A stretch of 64,000 nucleotides of DNA from Isoptericola halotolerans (GTDB taxonomy: Bacteria > Actinomycetota > Actinomycetes > Actinomycetales > Cellulomonadaceae). The DNA lies in the NCBI RefSeq assembly GCF_003003075.1, contig NZ_PVTX01000002.1, positions 186,001 to 250,000 of the forward strand, in the 5' to 3' direction. The notes below the pieces were generated by a model, which was not told the origin of the DNA, made no database searches, and was given only the letters and a program-made list of their open reading frames with translations. Shown piece by piece: positions 53,661-61,490 of the stretch (the first letter of the stretch is position 1; each line of letters begins with the position of its first letter). Position numbers and translations under genes: made by a program.

Positions 53661-54131
53661 ATGACGTCAACGACGACCAGCACCACGACCGGTCGAGCAC
53701 CGGGCCGCGCCGCCGCGGCAGGACTGCTCGCCGTCACCCTCACCCTCGGCGCCTGCTCCGTCCCGAACGACGTCGAGCAGTACATCGCCGACGCCCAGGT
53801 CCAGGCCGACAGCCTCGACGCAGACCTCCAGCAGCTCGCGGACCAGACCTCCGAGCTCACCTCAGGACTCGGGGAGGACGTCACGAACGCCGTCGACTCT
53901 GCACAGGCCGCCACCGACGAGGCCCGCGCGGCCCTGGACAAGGCCGCCGAGTCGTCCGACGGTGCCGTCGTGGCCCTCGCGGACGCCCAGGTCGCGCTGG
54001 AGGCCGCCTCCGCCGAGGTGAGCTACGTCATCGAGAACGCCGACGCCAGCCCCGAGGTCGTCACCGCGCTCACCGAGCTGCACGAGCAGATCGAGGCGCT
54101 GCGCGGCCAGACGGAGAACGCCGGCGAGTAG
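53661..54131 (+). CDS. Small lipoprotein with coiled-coil helix
   Basis: A 156-residue lipoprotein. The signal AAAAGLLAVTLTLGACSVP has an LGAC lipobox. The mature part is almost wholly helical and heptad-like (YIADAQVQADSLDADLQQLA, DEARAALDKAAESSDG, ALTELHEQIEALRGQ), low in aromatics. It may act as a spacer or tether at the membrane-wall interface. CACAAT 6 bp before the ATG suggests a leaderless mRNA. Family not recognised. Confidence 0.75.
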   Translation: MTSTTTSTTTGRAPGRAAAAGLLAVTLTLGACSVPNDVEQYIADAQVQADSLDADLQQLADQTSELTSGLGEDVTNAVDSAQAATDEARAALDKAAESSDGAVVALADAQVALEAASAEVSYVIENADASPEVVTALTELHEQIEALRGQTENAGE

Positions 54132-54135
54132 GAGC

Positions 54136-55422
54136 TCAGGCCGGCCGCTGCCGGCCGAGCCACTCCCGCGCCGCGGCGACGAGGAGGTCCACGCCCAGCT
54201 CGAGCGTCGGCGCAGGCACCGGCGCGAAGAACGGTGAGTGGTTCGGCGCCACCGCCTCGGGCAGGTTGCCCATGCTGGCCGTCGACGGGTCGAACCCCTC
54301 GAACAGCGCGGCGTCGGACCCGCCCAGGAACCAGTACACGAGCGGGACGCCCGCCGCGGTCGCGAGCTCGCCGACGTCCTCCGAGCCGGCCAACGGCGGG
54401 AGCGCGACGACGGCGGGACGGCCGCCCGCCGCCTCGATCGTCGTCCGGCGCGCCTCCAGGGTGCGCTCGAGCGCGGCTCCCGTCCGCGCGGCGGCCCCCG
54501 GGTCGTTGACCGTGGGCCCGAACGTCGAGACCTGCTCGTACTCCGGCGACCGCGGAGCGCCCGACGCCACCGCCTCGGCGTCCACGATGCGGTGGATGGC
54601 GGCCAGCACCCGCTCGCGCACGGCCTCGTCGAACGTGCGGACGTTGACCAGCAGCTCCGCGCGGTCCGGGATGATGTTGGCCTGCGTGCCCGCACGGACC
54701 GAACCGACGGTGACCACCGCCGCCTCCCGTGCCCCCACCTCGCGGGAGACGATGCCCTGCAACCGCTGGATCGTCGCGGCCGCCATCAGCACCGGGTCGA
54801 CCGCACCCTCCGGGCTGGACCCGTGGCCGCCCTTGCCGTGCAGCACGATCCGCATCGAGTCGGCGGCCGCCATGGCGGTGCCGGGCGTGAGGTTGACCGT
54901 CCCGACCGGGAGCGGCATGACGTGCTGCCCGAGCACGACGTCGGGCGTGCCGACGCGCTCGTAGAGGCCGTCCTCGACCATGGCGGCCGCGCCGGCGCCG
55001 ACCTCCTCCGCCGGCTGGAAGAGCACCTGGAGCGTGCCCGACCACTCCTCGCGGTGCGCGGCCAGGTGCGCGGCCGCGCCCAGCAGGCACGTGACGTGCA
55101 CGTCGTGCCCGCAGGCGTGCATCGTCCGCGTCTCGTGCCCGTCCGGCAGGGTGGCGGTGTCCGTCGACGCGTACGGCAGGCCGGTGCGCTCGGCGACGGG
55201 CAGCCCGTCCATGTCGGCGCGGAGCAGCACGGTCGGGCCGTCGCCGTTCGCCAGGACGCCGACGACGCCGGTCCCGCCGATCCGCTCGTGCACCGCGTAT
55301 CCCGCCGCGCCCAGCCGCTCGGCGACTAGGCCCGCCGTGCGGTGCTCGGCGAACGCGAGCTCGGGGTGGGCGTGCAGGTCGGTGTAGACCGCGGTGAGCT
55401 CGGCGGCGGTGAGGGTGCTCAT
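54136..55422 (-). CDS. M20-family amidohydrolase (hippurate hydrolase/IAA-amino acid hydrolase-like)
   Basis: A 428-residue metallo-amidohydrolase. VLLRADMDGLPVAERTGLPYAS, THACGHDVH-type motif MHACGHDVHVTCLLGAA, FQPAEEVGAGAAAMVEDGLY and late NHSPFFAPV are the metal-site motifs. The lid domain GKGGHGSSPEGAVDPVLMAA lies between. Members release amino acids from N-acyl or aryl conjugates. Starts at ATG 55422 or 55431; both fit. A GGCCGGC-CGCT-GCCGGCC hairpin (54139-54156) lies in its 3' end and can terminate the convergent lipoprotein transcript. Confidence 0.9.
   Translation of the reverse strand: MSTLTAAELTAVYTDLHAHPELAFAEHRTAGLVAERLGAAGYAVHERIGGTGVVGVLANGDGPTVLLRADMDGLPVAERTGLPYASTDTATLPDGHETRTMHACGHDVHVTCLLGAAAHLAAHREEWSGTLQVLFQPAEEVGAGAAAMVEDGLYERVGTPDVVLGQHVMPLPVGTVNLTPGTAMAAADSMRIVLHGKGGHGSSPEGAVDPVLMAAATIQRLQGIVSREVGAREAAVVTVGSVRAGTQANIIPDRAELLVNVRTFDEAVRERVLAAIHRIVDAEAVASGAPRSPEYEQVSTFGPTVNDPGAAARTGAALERTLEARRTTIEAAGGRPAVVALPPLAGSEDVGELATAAGVPLVYWFLGGSDAALFEGFDPSTASMGNLPEAVAPNHSPFFAPVPAPTLELGVDLLVAAAREWLGRQRPA
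54139..54156. terminator. Hairpin at the convergent lipoprotein/M20 gene ends
   Basis: GGCCGGC and GCCGGCC form a 7-bp perfect stem with a CGCT loop. It overlaps the last codons of the M20 gene. Confidence 0.5.
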
Positions 55423-55479
55423 GCCGCCCATCCTGCCCCCTCGGATGCGTCCAGGAAGGTCGGTGACGAGAGTGGGAGC

Positions 55480-55761
55480 ATGCCCGACGACGACCACAGC
55501 CTCCGCCTGCGTCTCGGTGGCGACGAGCTGATCGTCCGCCACCGCTACGAGTCCGCCAGCATCGCCAACGACATCCTCATCGGTCTCTGGTTCGTGGTGG
55601 GCAGCGTCCTGTTCTTCAGCCCGTCCACCGAGACCGTGGGCATCGTGCTCTTCCTGCTCGGGAGCCTGCAGATGCTGGCCCGGCCGATGATCCGCCTCGC
55701 CCGCCGCGTGCACCTGCGGCGCATCGGCTCCTCGGACGCGGAGACGGCCCGCGACTTCTGA
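55480..55761 (+). CDS. Small membrane protein, YrhK-like
   Basis: A 93-residue protein with two membrane helices: ILIGLWFVVGSVLFFSPST (about 32-50) and VGIVLFLLGSLQMLARPMI (about 53-71), flanked by charged ends LIVRHRYESASIANDI and RRVHLRRIGSS. Two-helix layout with NDxxxGxWFxxGSxLFF resembles YrhK-domain proteins. GGGAG precedes the ATG closely. Function unknown. It lies between the M20 gene (divergent) and hsp20. Confidence 0.7.
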   Translation: MPDDDHSLRLRLGGDELIVRHRYESASIANDILIGLWFVVGSVLFFSPSTETVGIVLFLLGSLQMLARPMIRLARRVHLRRIGSSDAETARDF

Positions 55762-55787
55762 GCGCCGTCCCGCGAGCCCCGGGGCGG

Positions 55788-55806
55788 ACGGCGGACCGTC
55801 CGCCGT
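55788..55806 (+). terminator. Short hairpin after the YrhK-like gene
   Basis: ACGGCGGAC and GTCCGCCGT (55788-55796 / 55798-55806) pair perfectly, shortly after the stop codon. Confidence 0.5.
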
Positions 55807-55820
55807 GGGCGAACCCGGAA

Positions 55821-55841
55821 ATTGAGTCGGCACGACTCAAG
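55821..55841 (+). promoter_or_regulatory. HAIR element (HspR operator) upstream of hsp20
   Basis: ATTGAGT-N7-ACTCAAG (55821-55827 and 55835-55841) matches the HspR-associated inverted repeat CTTGAGT-N7-ACTCAAG in 13 of 14 arm bases with exact spacing. It lies 37 bp before the hsp20 ATG, so heat-shock control by HspR is expected. Confidence 0.9.
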
Positions 55842-55878
55842 TTGCACCCCTCAGCAGCACCCACCCTGAGGAGGAAGC

Positions 55879-56310
55879 ATGATCACCACCCTGAACCGTC
55901 CGACGTTCGCCGACGTCCGGATCCGCGACCCGCGCCGGCTGCCGCTGGCCACGGCGGAGCGCCGGACGCCCGAGCGTCAGACCGCACCCGCCGACGTCTA
56001 CCGCGAGGGCGAGGACCTCGTGGCCCGCTTCGACCTGCCGGGCATCGACCCGGCCGAGGACGTCACCGTCGAGGTCGAGGGCCGCCAGCTCGTCGTGCGC
56101 GGCGAGCGCAAGGACCACCGCGACGAGGACGCCGAGGGCCGCCGCTACTCGGAGGTCCGCTACGGCGAGTTCCGCCGCGTCGTCCCGCTGCGCAAGGCCG
56201 TGGACGGCGCTGCCGTGACGGCCTCCTACGAAGCCGGTGTCCTGACGGTCACCGTCGCCGGCGTGTTCGCGGGCACGACGCCGCAGCGCATCGAGGTCAC
56301 CACGGCCTGA
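55879..56310 (+). CDS. hsp20: Hsp20/alpha-crystallin small heat-shock protein
   Basis: A 143-residue small heat-shock chaperone that holds unfolding proteins. The alpha-crystallin domain covers about 38-130: ADVYREGEDLVARFDLPGID, DVTVEVEGRQLVVRGERK, YGEFRRVVPLRKAVDGAAVT and YEAGVLTVTVAG (the conserved A-x-x-x-n-GVL motif). AGGAGG lies 7 bp upstream of the ATG. A HAIR operator upstream implies HspR control. A strong hairpin follows. Confidence 0.95.
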   Translation: MITTLNRPTFADVRIRDPRRLPLATAERRTPERQTAPADVYREGEDLVARFDLPGIDPAEDVTVEVEGRQLVVRGERKDHRDEDAEGRRYSEVRYGEFRRVVPLRKAVDGAAVTASYEAGVLTVTVAGVFAGTTPQRIEVTTA

Positions 56311-56334
56311 GCCGCCCCACCCCGCCGCACGCGG

Positions 56335-56396
56335 GCCGAACGTCACGGTTCGGACCGGTATCGCGCCCCAAACCGGTCCGAACCGTGACGTTCGGC
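56335..56396. terminator. 25-bp-stem palindrome between convergent genes
   Basis: GCCGAACGTCACGGTTCGGA... at 56335-56359 and its exact complement at 56372-56396 form a perfect 25-bp stem with a 12-bp loop between hsp20 and the second M20 gene; likely bidirectional terminator. Confidence 0.9.
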
Positions 56397-56414
56397 GCCC
56401 AGGGTTGGCCGTGC

Positions 56415-57776
56415 TCAGTCGAAGTAGCGGGGCACGTCGATCGCGCCGCCGGCAGCCGCGAACTCCTCGTCGACGGCCTCGCGCAGCGCGGCATCGCACA
56501 GGTAGTCGAGCGCGGTCTGCGCGAGCCCCGCGGCGCCGTCGACGGCGGCTCGTTCGGCGGCCGGCCCGCCCGCCGCCGCGGCGAACGCCTCCGTGTGCAA
56601 CGCCACCGAGGGGTCGGACACCTGGATCAGCGGGTGGATGCCCGGCACGCGGAAGCTGACGTTGCCGAAGTCCGTCGACGCGGCCAACGTCTCGGACACC
56701 ACGCCACCCGGCAGCACGTCGCGGCCCCGCGCCTCCTGGGCCGCCACCCACCGCCGGGTGAGCGCCTGGTTGGTGCGCACGGGCAGCGACGGGTGGGCGC
56801 CGTCGTCCCACTCGATCTGCACGTCGGTCCCCGTCATGAGGGCGGCGCCCCGGGCGACGTCGTCCAGACGGCGCGACAGGTCGCGCAGCGTGTCCGGATA
56901 CTTAGAGCGGGCGTAGAGGTGCATCACCGCACGCTCGGTGATGATGCTGGGCCGCGTGCCGCCCTCCACGATCGTGGCGTGCACACGGTCCGACGGCGGC
57001 ATCTGCTGCCGCAGCAGGCCGACGCCCTGGTAGGCCAGGTTCGCCGCGTCCAGGGCGTTGCGCCCCATGAACGGCTGCGCCGAGGCGTGCGCCGCCCGTC
57101 CCGTGAAGGTCCAGGTCAGCAGCCGCCGACCCAGCCACACCTGGTCCGCGACGTCGACGCCGTACGGGTGCACCATGATCGCGGCGTCGACGTCGTCGAA
57201 CGCCCCGGCACGCGCCATGACCTCCTTGCCGCTGCGCCCCTCCTCGGCGGGCGTGCCGAGCAGCACCACCCGGCCCGACGGCGCGTCCGGGCCGGACATC
57301 ACGCCGTGCAGCGCGAGGAACGCCCCCACCCCGGCCGCCGCGATCACGTTGTGGCCGCAGGCGTGACCGATCACCGGCAGCGCGTCGTACTCGGCGCAGA
57401 TCGCGATCGTCGGCCCGACGGCCGGGCCAGGGCCCGTCAGCTCGGCGCGGAACGCGGTGTCGGCGCCGTGCACGCCGAGCTGCGCCGCGATGCCGTGCTG
57501 CGCGAGGAGATCCACGAGCAGCCGGGCGCTCTCGTGCTCCTGGAACGCGGTCTCGGGGTTCGCGTGCAACGTCTGCACGACCCTGGTCAGGTCGTCCCCC
57601 AGCGAGGCGACCGCCTCCTCCACCGCGGCCCGCAGCGCGGGCGGCGCCCCGCCGTCGTCCACGGACACGGGGTACGCGGCCTGCGCGGCGAGGGCGACGC
57701 GACGGCGCTCCTCGGTCTCGTCGACGACGTGGTCGAGGTACGCGGTGCTGGGCGGGGGCGGTCCATCCACAGGCAT
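56415..57776 (-). CDS. M20-family amidohydrolase (AbgB/PM20D2-like)
   Basis: A 453-residue M20 hydrolase of a different branch from its neighbour. Visible are LHANPETAFQEHESARLLVD, ICAEYDALPVIGHACGHNVIAAAG, LLGTPAEEGRSGKEVMARAG, and the lid GRAAHASAQPFMGRNALDAANLAYQ. EYDALP-IGHACGHN typifies the aminobenzoyl-glutamate/N-acyl dipeptide hydrolase subgroup. It would be cytosolic and zinc- or manganese-dependent. ATG 57776. 204 bp separate it from the divergent toxin-like gene. Confidence 0.9.
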   Translation of the reverse strand: MPVDGPPPPSTAYLDHVVDETEERRRVALAAQAAYPVSVDDGGAPPALRAAVEEAVASLGDDLTRVVQTLHANPETAFQEHESARLLVDLLAQHGIAAQLGVHGADTAFRAELTGPGPAVGPTIAICAEYDALPVIGHACGHNVIAAAGVGAFLALHGVMSGPDAPSGRVVLLGTPAEEGRSGKEVMARAGAFDDVDAAIMVHPYGVDVADQVWLGRRLLTWTFTGRAAHASAQPFMGRNALDAANLAYQGVGLLRQQMPPSDRVHATIVEGGTRPSIITERAVMHLYARSKYPDTLRDLSRRLDDVARGAALMTGTDVQIEWDDGAHPSLPVRTNQALTRRWVAAQEARGRDVLPGGVVSETLAASTDFGNVSFRVPGIHPLIQVSDPSVALHTEAFAAAAGGPAAERAAVDGAAGLAQTALDYLCDAALREAVDEEFAAAGGAIDVPRYFD

Positions 57777-57966
57777 GCCGTCATCGTACGGATCCGTCCA
57801 CCGGCGGGCGTTCCTCCGGTCTCGATTGCCGGTCCGGCTCCACGCCCAGTTCACAGGACTCCGCCGCCCGGACGCCGCACTCCCACACAGCCAGCTCCAC
57901 GCGCGATGCCACAGCATCCCGAAGACACCTGCCATACCACGTCATGCCTGTACGACAGAGAGTGGC

Positions 57967-57982
57967 TGTAGTAGTTTGTAGT
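57967..57982 (+). promoter_or_regulatory. TGTAGT direct repeats at the toxin-antitoxin-like operon
   Basis: TGTAGT occurs at 57967-57972 and 57977-57982, 10 bp apart, in an AT-rich patch that also offers TAGTTT as -10. Phased half-sites next to the start are typical of autoregulated ribbon-helix-helix antitoxin operons. Confidence 0.4.
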
Positions 57983-58328
57983 GCATGTGGTGATCCTCCC
58001 CGACTGGCGGCACGCAACCGAGCACATCCGCGACCGCCAGGGCCGCAAAGGCCAGACACGGGAAACGAACATCGAGCCTGACTGGGCGAACGAGGCATAC
58101 AGCGATCCCGAGGCCGTGTGGTTCGTCCCTGACCCCAAGGGGAGGAAGGGCATGTCGAACCGGACCATCGGGTGGTCCGAGACCGCGGGGTTCGTCATCA
58201 CGGTGGTCACCGTTCCTGACCCTGAGGGCTCCGGGTTCGTGTGGGGCGCGAGCGCGTGGCGCTCGAACCCCGACGAGGTGGCCGTGTACGAGAGCAAGGA
58301 CCGAGAGGTAAACAAGGAGAAGCGATGA
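57981..58328 (+). CDS. Putative toxin of a type II toxin-antitoxin pair
   Basis: A 115-residue protein. HVVILPDWRHATEHIRDRQG, then IEPDWANEAYSDPEAVWFVP, DPKGRKGMSNRTIGWSETAG, FVITVVTVPD and WGASAWRSNPDEVAVYE show a small alpha-beta protein resembling BrnT/RelE-like toxins in layout; I recall similar actinobacterial proteins next to ribbon-helix-helix partners, but no toxin active site can be proved. GTG starts at 57981, 57987 and 57990 are all possible. The stop overlaps the antitoxin ATG (ATGA). Base composition is lower in GC than the neighbours, suggesting transfer. Confidence 0.6.
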   Translation: MHVVILPDWRHATEHIRDRQGRKGQTRETNIEPDWANEAYSDPEAVWFVPDPKGRKGMSNRTIGWSETAGFVITVVTVPDPEGSGFVWGASAWRSNPDEVAVYESKDREVNKEKR

Positions 58329-58732
58329 GCGACAACGTGCGCGACCTCATCAAGGAGGTAGCAGCCGAGGCTGAGCAGACACGCCACGAGCCGCTGCCTA
58401 CCGATGCCGTGGGCGCCCGCCCGCACAGTGAGGGCATCGCTCCACGCGTGCTGTCGGTGCGCCTGAGCGGCGAACAGTTCGACGAGTTGTCCGCCGAGGC
58501 GGAGAATGCGGGCCTCGCGGTCTCGACGCTCGCGCGGGTGTTGATCCTGCGGGGCCTGGCCTCTCGCACGGCGGATGCTGCGGAACTGGAGAACCGGCCC
58601 GAGATCCTGGAGCACCTGTACCTGTTGGTACGCGACACCCTGGGTGCGGAGATGCAAGGCGTGGTGCGTGCGAGCCTGCACGACGAGCTGACCAGGGTTG
58701 TCCGTCCAGAGTTTCTCCGAGAGCCGGCGTGA
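58325..58732 (+). CDS. Putative ribbon-helix-helix antitoxin
   Basis: A 135-residue protein. Residues about 40-72, RVLSVRLSGEQFDELSAEAE then NAGLAVSTLARVLILRGL, match a CopG/Arc-type ribbon-helix-helix (beta strand, helix A, turn, helix B). N-terminal MSDNVRDLIKEVAAEAEQTR and the C-terminal half (LEHLYLLVRDTLGAEMQGVV) are helical and may wrap the toxin. Starts by overlapping the toxin-like gene, with AAGGAGAAG as ribosome site. Confidence 0.65.
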   Translation: MSDNVRDLIKEVAAEAEQTRHEPLPTDAVGARPHSEGIAPRVLSVRLSGEQFDELSAEAENAGLAVSTLARVLILRGLASRTADAAELENRPEILEHLYLLVRDTLGAEMQGVVRASLHDELTRVVRPEFLREPA

Positions 58733-58824
58733 GTCCTGGAAGCCATCAATTGCCTGGCCAGGACGCGGCGCAGCCCGAGCACGGTCGGTCGGCGGCGCCG
58801 GGGGGCCGCGACGAGAGCGACGCT

Positions 58825-58839
58825 TGCCGGTCCGGCAAC
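58825..58839. promoter_or_regulatory. Palindromic operator candidate upstream of the methyltransferase
   Basis: TTGCCGGTCCGGCAA is a perfect 7-1-7 palindrome in the 169-bp gap before the methyltransferase gene, without nearby stop codon, so an operator is more likely than a terminator. Confidence 0.4.
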
Positions 58840-58901
58840 ACCGTTTCCTCGCTGCGGGTCCGCAGAGGAGCATGGGACCGCCCGCACCCTCTGGAGGCCT
58901 G

Positions 58902-59648
58902 ATGCCCCGCGAAGTCCGCATGCTCGACGACGTCCGCCCGGACGAGTCCGACCACGAGTTCCTGCCCGGCATGTCCCGCGGCTGGCTGATGCCCTGGTAC
59001 GACCTCACCGCCCGGTTCCGCCGCCTGGACCGTCTGTACCGCCGGACGGTCGAGCTCGCCGCGATCGGCCCCGGTCAGCGAGTGCTCGACGTCGGCTGCG
59101 GCACCGGCAACCTGTCCCGCGCGGTCCTGCGCGCCGTCCCGGACGCGGCCGTCACGGGGCTGGACCCCGACGGCGAGTCCCTGCGCCGCGCGGCCCGCAA
59201 GCTCCGCCGTCGGCGCAGCGGCGACGTCACGCTGGTGCGCGGGTTCGCCCACCGCCTGCCCGTGCCGGACGCCAGCCAGGACCACGTCGTCTCGTCCCTG
59301 GCGCTGCACCACGTGCCCGCGGAGGAGAAGGAGCGTCTCGCCGCGGAGGTCGCTCGGGTGCTACGGCCGGGCGGGCGCGTGACCGTCACCGACTTCGGTG
59401 GCGACCACGCCAGCGCGCACGGGCACGGGCCCTCCTCGGCGCGCGACGGCGGGCGCGACCGGCACCGGCCGGGCACGCACGGACGCCGGCCCGGCCACGG
59501 ACCGGGCAGCGGCACCCACGACGCGGACAACGCCGACGGCGGCATCGAGCGACTCCTCACGGAGGCCGGGCTCGCCGACGCGCGCACGCTCGAGCGGATG
59601 CCGATCCTGGGCGACTCGGTGGTGTTCGTGCAGGCCCGTCGCCCCTGA
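58902..59648 (+). CDS. Class I SAM-dependent methyltransferase with His-rich insert
   Basis: A 248-residue methyltransferase of the UbiE/Methyltransf_11 type. Motif I is VLDVGCGTGNLSRAVLRAVP, motif II/post-I AAVTGLDPDGESLRRAARKL, motif IV DHVVSSLALHHVPAEEKERL, then VLRPGGRVTVTDFGGDH. An insert of about 45 residues (DHASAHGHGPSSARDGGR to GTHDADNADGG), rich in His, Gly and Asp, follows at about 165-210 and may bind metal or be disordered. Substrate unknown; the N-terminal MPWYDLTARFRRLDRLYRR resembles lipid or arsenite methyltransferase relatives. GGAGG lies 6 bp upstream. Confidence 0.88.
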   Translation: MPREVRMLDDVRPDESDHEFLPGMSRGWLMPWYDLTARFRRLDRLYRRTVELAAIGPGQRVLDVGCGTGNLSRAVLRAVPDAAVTGLDPDGESLRRAARKLRRRRSGDVTLVRGFAHRLPVPDASQDHVVSSLALHHVPAEEKERLAAEVARVLRPGGRVTVTDFGGDHASAHGHGPSSARDGGRDRHRPGTHGRRPGHGPGSGTHDADNADGGIERLLTEAGLADARTLERMPILGDSVVFVQARRP

Positions 59649-59660
59649 CGGACTCCCGGC

Positions 59661-60518
59661 TCAGGCGCCGTCCGGCGCGCTGAACTGCGACAGCACGAGC
59701 ACGGCACCCTGCGGGTCGCGGACCTCCGCGTCCCTGGTCCACGGCGTCTCCGTGGTGGACAGCACGGTCGCCCCGGCGTCCTCGGCCACCGCCACGGCGG
59801 CGTCCCGGTCCTCGACCGCGAACGCCACCGACCAGCGGGCCGGGCCGTCGTCGGACTCGATCGGTGCGACGGCGTCTGCGAAGCCGGGCGGGGCGAACGC
59901 CTGCCGCTCGAAGATGTCGGGGTCGCTCGTGCCGGCCAGGTGCCGGCCGTACCCGGGCACGCGCGCCATGCCCGCCGCCAGCTCCGGGTCGACCTCCCAG
60001 CCCAGCAGGGGCCCGTAGAACGCGAGCGCGGCGGCCGGGTCGGGCGTGATCAGGACGCTGAAGTTCCATGTGCCCGGGGCGTTGACCACCTGCGCCCCGA
60101 GCCGGGTGCCGGCCTCCCACAGCCTGCTCGGGAGGCCCTGCGGGTCGCGGACGCGGGCCATCCGGCCGGCGGGCCGGTCCGGCGGGCCGACCGTCTCCGG
60201 CGGCGTGACGACCGTCCCGCCCAGCTCGGCCACCCGCGCCGCCGCCGCGGCCACGTCGTCCACCGCCAGGTAGGTGTTCCAGGCGAGCGCGCCGTCGGCG
60301 GGGACGTGCGTCGCGACGGCGGCGACGGCGGTGGCGTCCGTCCCGTCGAGGGACGCGACCACGTAGCGGCCGGGGACGCCGGGCGGCAGCTTCTCCGTGA
60401 AGGTCCAGCCGAACAGCGCCCCGTAGAACGCGAGCGCCGCATCCACGTCCGGCGGTTCGAGATCGATCCAGCAGGGCACGCCGTGCGGGTACGTGCGTGG
60501 TGCGGTCGAGTGCTCCAT
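59661..60518 (-). CDS. Tandem VOC (glyoxalase-like) domain protein
   Basis: A 285-residue protein of two vicinal-oxygen-chelate modules, about 12-130 and 148-275. Each starts with a motif such as PCWIDLEPPDVDAALAFYGALFGW and NFSVLITPDPAAALAFYGPLLGW, and ends with RVRDPQGLPSRLWEA / EVRDPQGAVLVLSQF. It resembles hydroxylase-like VOC proteins used in binding or antibiotic sequestration. Metal ligands are not evident. 44 bp from the upstream siderophore-interacting gene. Confidence 0.88.
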   Translation of the reverse strand: MEHSTAPRTYPHGVPCWIDLEPPDVDAALAFYGALFGWTFTEKLPPGVPGRYVVASLDGTDATAVAAVATHVPADGALAWNTYLAVDDVAAAAARVAELGGTVVTPPETVGPPDRPAGRMARVRDPQGLPSRLWEAGTRLGAQVVNAPGTWNFSVLITPDPAAALAFYGPLLGWEVDPELAAGMARVPGYGRHLAGTSDPDIFERQAFAPPGFADAVAPIESDDGPARWSVAFAVEDRDAAVAVAEDAGATVLSTTETPWTRDAEVRDPQGAVLVLSQFSAPDGA

Positions 60519-60562
60519 GCCTCCAGCATGCGGCCACCCACCGACACCCGCCGTGCGCCCGG

Positions 60563-61411
60563 TCAGTCCGGGTCCGCGGGGTCCAGCGGCTGGTCGTGGT
60601 CGAGGTTGACGGTGCCGCGGCGCCAGTACCCGGCGATCACGAGCTGATCCGGGCGCGCGCCGGCCTCGTGCCGCAGGTGGCGGCGCACGGGCACCAGCTC
60701 GTCCGCCTCGCCGAGCGCGACCAGCAGCTCACCGTCCTCGAGGCCGCCCAGCGAGCGCACCGCCTCGGCGAGCTGCCCCGGGCCGTCGGTGCGGTAGAGG
60801 ATCTCGACGTCCGCGTGGCCCAGCTCGGCCTCCACGAAGGACTCGTCGACGTCGTCGCCGATCTCCACGACCGCTGTCACGCGGACGTCCGGCCCGAGGG
60901 CCGCCACCCAGCGGGCCGCGGCGGGCAGGCCGGTCTCGTCGACGACGACGGTCAGCCGGTCGACGCCGTCCGGCACGCCCGTGCTGACGCTCGGGCCGAC
61001 GAGCACCACCTCGTCGCCGACGGCGGCCCGGGACGCCCAGGCCGACGCCGGACCGTCGTCGCCGTGGAGCACCCAGTCGACGTCCGCCTCGGCGACCCCG
61101 TCGACCGTCCGCTGGGCGCGCACGGTGAGCTCGCGCGAGATCGACACGACGCCAGCGGGGCGCTGGATCCCGCCGTCCGCGGCGACGGTCGGCGGGTGCA
61201 GCCGGCCGGTGGCCGGGTCGGGCAGGAAGACCTTGACGTGGTCGTCGGGACCCGGCGCTCGCAGCGCGGCGAGGGACGACGGCGCCGCCGGGTCCGCGCC
61301 GTCGACGTCCCGGAACGTGGTGCGCACCATCGAACCGGTGAGCTGCCGGACGGCGTGCACGCGGACACGGCGCGGGAACAGGTCGAGCGGGGTGCGAGGT
61401 CGCGAGAACAC
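60563..61411 (-). CDS. Siderophore-interacting protein (FAD/NAD(P)H ferric reductase)
   Basis: A 282-residue SIP-family flavoreductase that releases iron from ferric siderophores in the cytosol. DHVKVFLPD and the region ISRELTVRAQR replace the usual RxYTxR FAD motif, VDWVLHGDDGPASAWASRAAVGDEVVLVGP fits the FAD/NAD domain border, LTVVVDETGLPAAARWVAAL the NAD-binding core, and the end has AGYWRRG, the SIP signature. The Thr/Tyr change in the FAD motif is atypical. No siderophore transport gene lies in the window. Confidence 0.9.
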   Translation of the reverse strand: MFSRPRTPLDLFPRRVRVHAVRQLTGSMVRTTFRDVDGADPAAPSSLAALRAPGPDDHVKVFLPDPATGRLHPPTVAADGGIQRPAGVVSISRELTVRAQRTVDGVAEADVDWVLHGDDGPASAWASRAAVGDEVVLVGPSVSTGVPDGVDRLTVVVDETGLPAAARWVAALGPDVRVTAVVEIGDDVDESFVEAELGHADVEILYRTDGPGQLAEAVRSLGGLEDGELLVALGEADELVPVRRHLRHEAGARPDQLVIAGYWRRGTVNLDHDQPLDPADPD

Positions 61412-61490
61412 CCGTCGATCCCATCACGGATGTGCTGAGTGGTGAAGACTGCCCCTGGTGCGCGCGCCCTCGGTCCGGGAGGATGGCCTG

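Noticed and set aside
57981-58732. Prophage or integrative element at the low-GC island
   Set aside because: Only two small genes; no integrase, attachment repeats or phage genes nearby.
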